A stretch of 64,000 nt of DNA from Pantoea sp. IMH (GTDB lineage: Bacteria; Pseudomonadota; Gammaproteobacteria; Enterobacterales; Enterobacteriaceae), in NCBI RefSeq assembly GCF_000599885.1, contig NZ_JFGT01000007.1:62001-126000 (forward strand), read 5' to 3'. This document shows, piece after piece, positions 60,049 through 64,000 of this stretch (position 1 is the stretch's first letter; the number at the start of each line of letters is the position of its first letter). The notes below the pieces were generated by a model that had not been told where the DNA came from, did not search any database, and saw only the letters and a program-made list of their open reading frames with translations. Position numbers and translations under genes: made by a program.

Positions 60049-61131
60049 TTAACGTGCAATCGCGTCAGCCATCATGCCGATGCTGACCGCAAAATAGAGC
60101 GAGCGATTCCAGTGCATGATTGTGCGAAAATTGTCATAAACCATAAAAGCGCGTCCCGAAGGATCGTCAGGAAGGACGATCCATGCCCGCATCTCATTTT
60201 CAGGCAGCGCCACATCGCTTGTCATGCGGATGCCGATTTTCTGCCATTCGCCGACGCTTTTCACTTGTTCGTCTTTCAGCCCGGCCAGCTCTGGGGTAAA
60301 ACCGAGCGGAATAATGACTTCCCGCCCCCAGCTTTCACCCGCCTTCCAGCCCTCTTTCGCCAGGTAATTCGCAGTGGAAGCAAAGACATCGTCATTGTTA
60401 TGCCAGATATCAATAATACCGTCGCCATCCCCATCCATTCCGTAAGTCAGAAAAGAGCTCGGCATAAACTGATTCTGTCCCATCGCGCCCGCCCAGGATC
60501 CTTTCATCATGGCGGCATCGATATGCTTTTGCTGGATCATCTGTAGCGCGGCGATAAGTTCTTTAGTGAAGAAGGCTTCCCGACGCCCTTCAAACGCCAT
60601 GGTGGCCAGTGCCGAGACAACATCTTCTTTGCCCTGGAGACGGCCAAAATGACTTTCAAGCGCCCAGAGCGCCACGATATATTCTGGCTGTACGCCGGTT
60701 TTACGGCTCACCGCCAGTAACGGCTCGCGGTGCTGCTGGAATTTTTCACGTGCGCGCTCAATCTTCGACTGAGGCAGTACGCGGTCAAGATAGTCACTGA
60801 GCGTGATTTTTTTCTCAGGCTGATTACGATCGGCTTTAATGGCGCGATCGACAAAATGGATGTTGGCAAAGGCGGCGTCGATCGTCGCCTGTGTGATCCC
60901 CTGACGGCGGGCCTCTCTTTTCAGCGTCTCAACGTAGAGGGGGAATTCGGCTGGATCGCGGCCTGAAGCCGCCAGCGTTGTTGCCTTCGGCGGCGTGACA
61001 ATACCCTGATTGTTCTGCAAAGGAGGCTTGCTGGTGACGGCGTCAGTAGCCGCAATGGCCGTACTGCTTTTTACCGTGCTACCAGCAAGAACAAAAGAGA
61101 AAATAAGCAGGCTCAGCGTTCCTGATTTCAT
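60049..61131 (-). CDS. MltB-type lytic murein transglycosylase
   Basis: A 360-residue protein of the SLT_2/MltB family that cleaves murein to 1,6-anhydro products. It has an N-terminal signal (MKSGTLSLLIFSFVLAGSTV) and no lipobox, so it is probably periplasmic, unlike lipoprotein MltB. The catalytic Glu159 lies in ALESHFGR, the EF-hand-like loop MDGDGDGIIDIW at about 232-243 resembles the calcium site of Slt35, and GSWAGAMGQNQFMPSSF is the family core. E. coli has no gene at this place between ycgL and ycgM. AGGA lies 6-7 bases before the ATG. Confidence 0.93.
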   Translation of the reverse strand: MKSGTLSLLIFSFVLAGSTVKSSTAIAATDAVTSKPPLQNNQGIVTPPKATTLAASGRDPAEFPLYVETLKREARRQGITQATIDAAFANIHFVDRAIKADRNQPEKKITLSDYLDRVLPQSKIERAREKFQQHREPLLAVSRKTGVQPEYIVALWALESHFGRLQGKEDVVSALATMAFEGRREAFFTKELIAALQMIQQKHIDAAMMKGSWAGAMGQNQFMPSSFLTYGMDGDGDGIIDIWHNNDDVFASTANYLAKEGWKAGESWGREVIIPLGFTPELAGLKDEQVKSVGEWQKIGIRMTSDVALPENEMRAWIVLPDDPSGRAFMVYDNFRTIMHWNRSLYFAVSIGMMADAIAR

Positions 61132-61221
61132 GCGGCATCCTATTTTGCGGACGCCTCGCCACAAATTAAATTCGCGGAATGCAGACCCGGACGAGGCGCT
61201 AATTTTGCAGATGAATCTGAA

Positions 61222-61497
61222 TTAAACTTTTTTACTTTTTTCCAGATGCATCTTAAGCAGACTTTCTGGTGGCGGCGGGACCTGTAAATAATAGCCCTGC
61301 TCCTTAAGCGCGGCCTTCACTTTCACCAGATCCGCATTGGCCAGCCGTTTGCTGCCGTCCAGCGGCAGCAGCATCGCCAGTTGAGGCTTACCGAATCCCT
61401 GCATCAGCTCGGCAGGAACGCGGGAAAAATCGTCCTTTTTTTCAACGTAAAGATAAGTCTGATCGCGTTTCGCGCTTCTGTAGATCACACAAAGCAT
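61222..61497 (-). CDS. ycgL: YcgL domain protein
   Basis: A 91-residue protein of the YcgL family ([43 protein letters not shown]). E. coli YcgL is 108 residues with an N-terminal extension not seen here. Function unknown. It is divergent from minC, as in other enterobacteria. Confidence 0.92.
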   Translation of the reverse strand: MLCVIYRSAKRDQTYLYVEKKDDFSRVPAELMQGFGKPQLAMLLPLDGSKRLANADLVKVKAALKEQGYYLQVPPPPESLLKMHLEKSKKV

Positions 61498-61653
61498 ATT
61501 TTTTACCCGAATTAACCTGGATGGTGACTTGCCTGAATATAGCAGTAACTATAACATGCTTGCAGAACTTCGGAATAATGTCCCCTGACGATTAATTACG
61601 GCTATAACAGACGTAATTCAGGGAGATAAAATAACAGGACTGAGCCGGGACAG

Positions 61654-62346
61654 ATGTCACAAACGCCAATTGAGTTAAAAGGCAGCAGTTTTACTCTGTC
61701 TGTAGTGCATTTACATCACGCCGATCCTGACGTGGTTCGCCAAGCGCTACAGGATAAGGTCAACCAGGCTCCCGCGTTTCTGAAAGATGCACCGGTTGTG
61801 CTTAACGTCGCCTCGCTGGACAGTCAGGTCAACTGGCGCCGGATGCAGCAGGCGATTGCCTCGACCGGTCTGCATATCGTTGGTGTCAGCGGCTGCAAAG
61901 ATGAGTCGCTAAAAGCGATTATCGGTCAGGCTGGCCTGCCCCTGCTTTCTGAAGGTAAAGAGCAGAAGCAGAGTACCGAGGCCGCCCCTCCCGCTCCACC
62001 GGTTGAACAGCCGGTGATCAAAACCCGCGTCATTGATACGCCGGTTCGCTCAGGTCAGCAAATTTATGCCAGAAACTGCGATCTGATCGTGACCAACAGC
62101 GTCAGCGCCGGGGCGGAGCTGATCGCCGATGGCAATATTCACGTCTACGGCATGATGCGTGGACGGGCGCTGGCGGGTGCCGGTGGCGATCGCGACTGTC
62201 AGATCTTTTGTACCAGCTTGTCAGCTGAACTGGTCTCCGTTGCCGGAGAATACTGGATAATGGACCAGATACCCGCTGAATTTTTTGGAAAAGCGTCGCG
62301 TCTTTTTTTAAAAGACGGCGCATTGACTATACAGACACTGAACTGA
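61654..62346 (+). CDS. minC: Septum site-determining protein MinC
   Basis: FtsZ-polymerisation inhibitor directed to the poles by MinD. It has 230 residues: the N-terminal FtsZ-binding domain (about 1-100; [18 protein letters not shown]), a Pro/Glu linker (about 108-130) and the C-terminal beta-helix ([27 protein letters not shown]) that binds MinD. It starts the minCDE operon. Confidence 0.97.
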   Translation: MSQTPIELKGSSFTLSVVHLHHADPDVVRQALQDKVNQAPAFLKDAPVVLNVASLDSQVNWRRMQQAIASTGLHIVGVSGCKDESLKAIIGQAGLPLLSEGKEQKQSTEAAPPAPPVEQPVIKTRVIDTPVRSGQQIYARNCDLIVTNSVSAGAELIADGNIHVYGMMRGRALAGAGGDRDCQIFCTSLSAELVSVAGEYWIMDQIPAEFFGKASRLFLKDGALTIQTLN

Positions 62347-62388
62347 GCCAGGCTCACGAAGCCTTTCTTTTCTTAAGGAAATAATTAT

Positions 62389-63201
62389 ATGGCACGCATT
62401 ATTGTTGTTACATCGGGTAAAGGAGGCGTGGGTAAGACCACGTCCAGCGCGGCCATCGCTACCGGTTTAGCCCAGAAAGGTAAAAAAACGGTTGTGATCG
62501 ATTTCGATATCGGTCTCCGTAACCTGGATTTGATTATGGGCTGTGAACGCCGTGTGGTTTACGACTTTGTTAATGTCATTCAGGGTGATGCCACACTGAA
62601 CCAGGCGCTGATTAAAGACAAGCGAACCGAGAATCTGTTTATTCTTCCCGCTTCGCAGACGCGTGACAAAGATGCTCTGACCCGTGAAGGCGTGGAGAAA
62701 GTGCTTAACGATCTGGGCACGATGGCGTTTGATTTCATCGTCTGTGATTCACCGGCAGGGATCGAAACCGGCGCACTGATGGCGCTCTACTTTGCCGATG
62801 AGGCGATTATCACCACCAACCCGGAAGTCTCATCAGTCCGGGATTCTGACCGTATTTTGGGTATTCTCTCCTCCAAGTCCCGTCGTGCTGAGAACAGCCA
62901 GGAGCCGATTAAAGAACACCTGCTGCTTACCCGCTATAATCCGGGCCGCGTCAGCCGTGGCGATATGCTGAGCATGGAGGACGTGCTGGAGATACTGCGC
63001 ATTCCTCTTGCGGGCGTTATCCCGGAAGACCAGTCCGTACTGCGCGCGTCCAACCAGGGCGAACCGGTGATTCTGGATACAGAATCTGACGCCGGCAAAG
63101 CGTACGCCGACACCGTTGATCGTCTCCTCGGTGAAGAACGCCCTTTCCGCTTCATTGAAGAAGAGAAGAAGGGTTTCCTGAAACGCCTGTTTGGGGGATA
63201 A
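62389..63201 (+). CDS. minD: Septum site-determining ATPase MinD
   Basis: Membrane-associated ATPase that oscillates pole to pole and activates MinC. It has 270 residues: the deviant Walker A motif KGGVGKT (residues 11-17, with both Lys11 and Lys16) and the C-terminal amphipathic membrane-targeting helix (EEEKKGFLKRLFGG). It is 42 bases after minC and 3 bases before minE. Confidence 0.98.
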   Translation: MARIIVVTSGKGGVGKTTSSAAIATGLAQKGKKTVVIDFDIGLRNLDLIMGCERRVVYDFVNVIQGDATLNQALIKDKRTENLFILPASQTRDKDALTREGVEKVLNDLGTMAFDFIVCDSPAGIETGALMALYFADEAIITTNPEVSSVRDSDRILGILSSKSRRAENSQEPIKEHLLLTRYNPGRVSRGDMLSMEDVLEILRIPLAGVIPEDQSVLRASNQGEPVILDTESDAGKAYADTVDRLLGEERPFRFIEEEKKGFLKRLFGG

Positions 63202-63204
63202 ACC

Positions 63205-63474
63205 ATGGCCTTACTCGATTTCTTTTTATCCCGTAAAAAGAGCACAGCCAATATAGCCAAGGAACGGCTGCAGATCATCGTGGCAGAACGCCGGAGGGGC
63301 GACAGTGAGCCCCACTATCTGCCGCAGCTGAAAAGGGACATCCTGGAAGTGATCTGTAAATATGTCAAAATCGATCCGGAAATGCTGACCGTTAAGCTGG
63401 ACCAGAAAGATGATGATATTTCGATTCTGGAGCTGAATGTGACGCTGCCGGAGGCGGAAGAAGCACCAAAATGA
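63205..63474 (+). CDS. minE: Cell division topological factor MinE
   Basis: An 89-residue activator of the MinD ATPase that clears MinCD from mid-cell. The N-terminal membrane-targeting and MinD-contact helix ([20 protein letters not shown]) and the C-terminal topological domain (about 36-88) are complete. Last gene of minCDE. Confidence 0.98.
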   Translation: MALLDFFLSRKKSTANIAKERLQIIVAERRRGDSEPHYLPQLKRDILEVICKYVKIDPEMLTVKLDQKDDDISILELNVTLPEAEEAPK

Positions 63475-63492
63475 TCGATAGTTGCGGCTGAT

Positions 63493-63517
63493 TTTCCCCT
63501 GCGCACCGCAGGGGAAA
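63493..63517. terminator. Hairpin between convergent minE and rnd
   Basis: TTTCCCCTGC and GCAGGGGAAA form a perfect 10-bp stem with a 5-base loop. There is no T-run on either side, so it is a terminator candidate only by its position between convergent genes. Confidence 0.5.
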
Positions 63518-63524
63518 CCGTCAC

Positions 63525-64000
63525 TTATCCTGCTCTCAGAATTCCGGCAATGCCTTCACTCAGCAGTTCGCCCCGCCATCCGTCGATCAGCTCCGGCTTT
63601 TTATTACGCGGCTTGAGGTTCCAGTGCCAGCTCAGCAGCTGATTAATCTGGCGACGCGAGGCCAGCAGTTCCTGGCTGACGCCATTTTTCTCTGCCGCTT
63701 CTGCCACCAGCGCTTTCAGCGCCTTGAAGACTTTTTTGTAATCAGGATGATCGATCAGGTTCGCGATCGGCCCGGGCAGCTCGCTTTCATCCAGGGCGTT
63801 CGCCTGTGCCACCAGCTCCACCAGCGTTTTGCCGTGAAAACGGATCTCCTGTCCCGGTAATCCCAGATGGTCCAGCTCGCCCAGCGATCCTGGCAAGTAG
63901 CGCGCCACCTTCCACAGGTTCTCTTCACGTACCACAAAATTGACCGCCATATCTTTTTCACGTGCGAAGGCGAGTCGCCAGGCGGCCAGCAAACGCAGCG
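63525..64000 (-). CDS. rnd: Ribonuclease D, C-terminal part (cut by window edge)
   Basis: 3'-5' exoribonuclease that trims tRNA and other small RNA 3' ends. Only the last 155-158 residues are in the window: the two C-terminal HRDC-type helical domains (AAWRLAFAREKDMAVNFVVR, then PDYKKVFKALKALVAEAAEK). The catalytic DEDD domain lies beyond base 64000. In E. coli rnd is far from minCDE; the neighbourhood here differs. Confidence 0.93.
   Translation of the reverse strand, partial: LRLLAAWRLAFAREKDMAVNFVVREENLWKVARYLPGSLGELDHLGLPGQEIRFHGKTLVELVAQANALDESELPGPIANLIDHPDYKKVFKALKALVAEAAEKNGVSQELLASRRQINQLLSWHWNLKPRNKKPELIDGWRGELLSEGIAGILRAG

Overview
The window is a chromosomal segment of an enterobacterium, most likely Erwiniaceae (Erwinia/Pantoea group); the genus cannot be fixed from the sequence alone. 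Nearly every protein matches a known Escherichia/Salmonella product along its whole length. Gene order is a mosaic of two E. coli regions (about 26-28 min and 39-41 min), and several E. coli neighbours are missing: kch next to yciY/clsA, nhaB between fadR and dsbB, and selD next to topB. No prophage, insertion sequence, CRISPR array or toxin-antitoxin pair is visible. It is a core-genome region, and most of the unusual signal lies in intergenic DNA.

Layout. 1-6.3 kb: end of the trp operon (trpB partial, trpA), a BON-domain lipoprotein, ompW, yciC, yciB, yciA, tonB, yciI. 6.3-8.5 kb: yciY, clsA, yciU. 8.5-16.5 kb: the oligopeptide permease oppF-D-C-B-A, read leftward, plus a second full-length OppA (14296-15930) behind an unusually rich regulatory region. 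16.5-22 kb: ychE, adhE, tdk, hns. 22-25.4 kb: galU-ugd-UDP-glucuronate epimerase, making UDP-sugars for surface polysaccharide. 25.6-29.1 kb: rssB-rssA, ychJ, purU. 29.2-30.1 kb: two identical tRNA-Tyr genes embedded in tandem repeats that copy the tRNA 3' end. 30.2-42.8 kb: xthA, ynjH-topB, ydjA, sppA, ansA-pncA, yeaC-msrB, gapA, yeaD, yeaE, mipA. 43.2-49 kb: the kinase operon yeaG-yeaH, nhaP2 and an unrecognised 77-residue protein. 49.4-54.6 kb: wbaP, a Bcr/CflA drug transporter, dadX-dadA. 55.1-64 kb: spoVR (ycgB), fadR, dsbB, a 56-residue lipoprotein, ycgN, ycgM, an MltB-type transglycosylase, ycgL, minCDE and the end of rnd.

Themes. Two sigma-54 promoters can be read by eye. One precedes yeaG, as known in E. 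coli. The other precedes the extra OppA gene, where it is combined with two NtrC-type sites 32 bp apart and a perfect FNR box. This suggests a nitrogen- and oxygen-responsive substrate-binding protein feeding the shared OppBCDF permease, and it is the best candidate here for undescribed biology. Perfect or near-perfect FNR boxes also lie upstream of ompW and adhE. The tRNA-Tyr repeat array resembles E. coli rtT/tpr but is organised differently. Polysaccharide functions (galU, ugd, UDP-GlcA epimerase, and a separate WbaP initiating transferase) are spread across the window without local glycosyltransferases.
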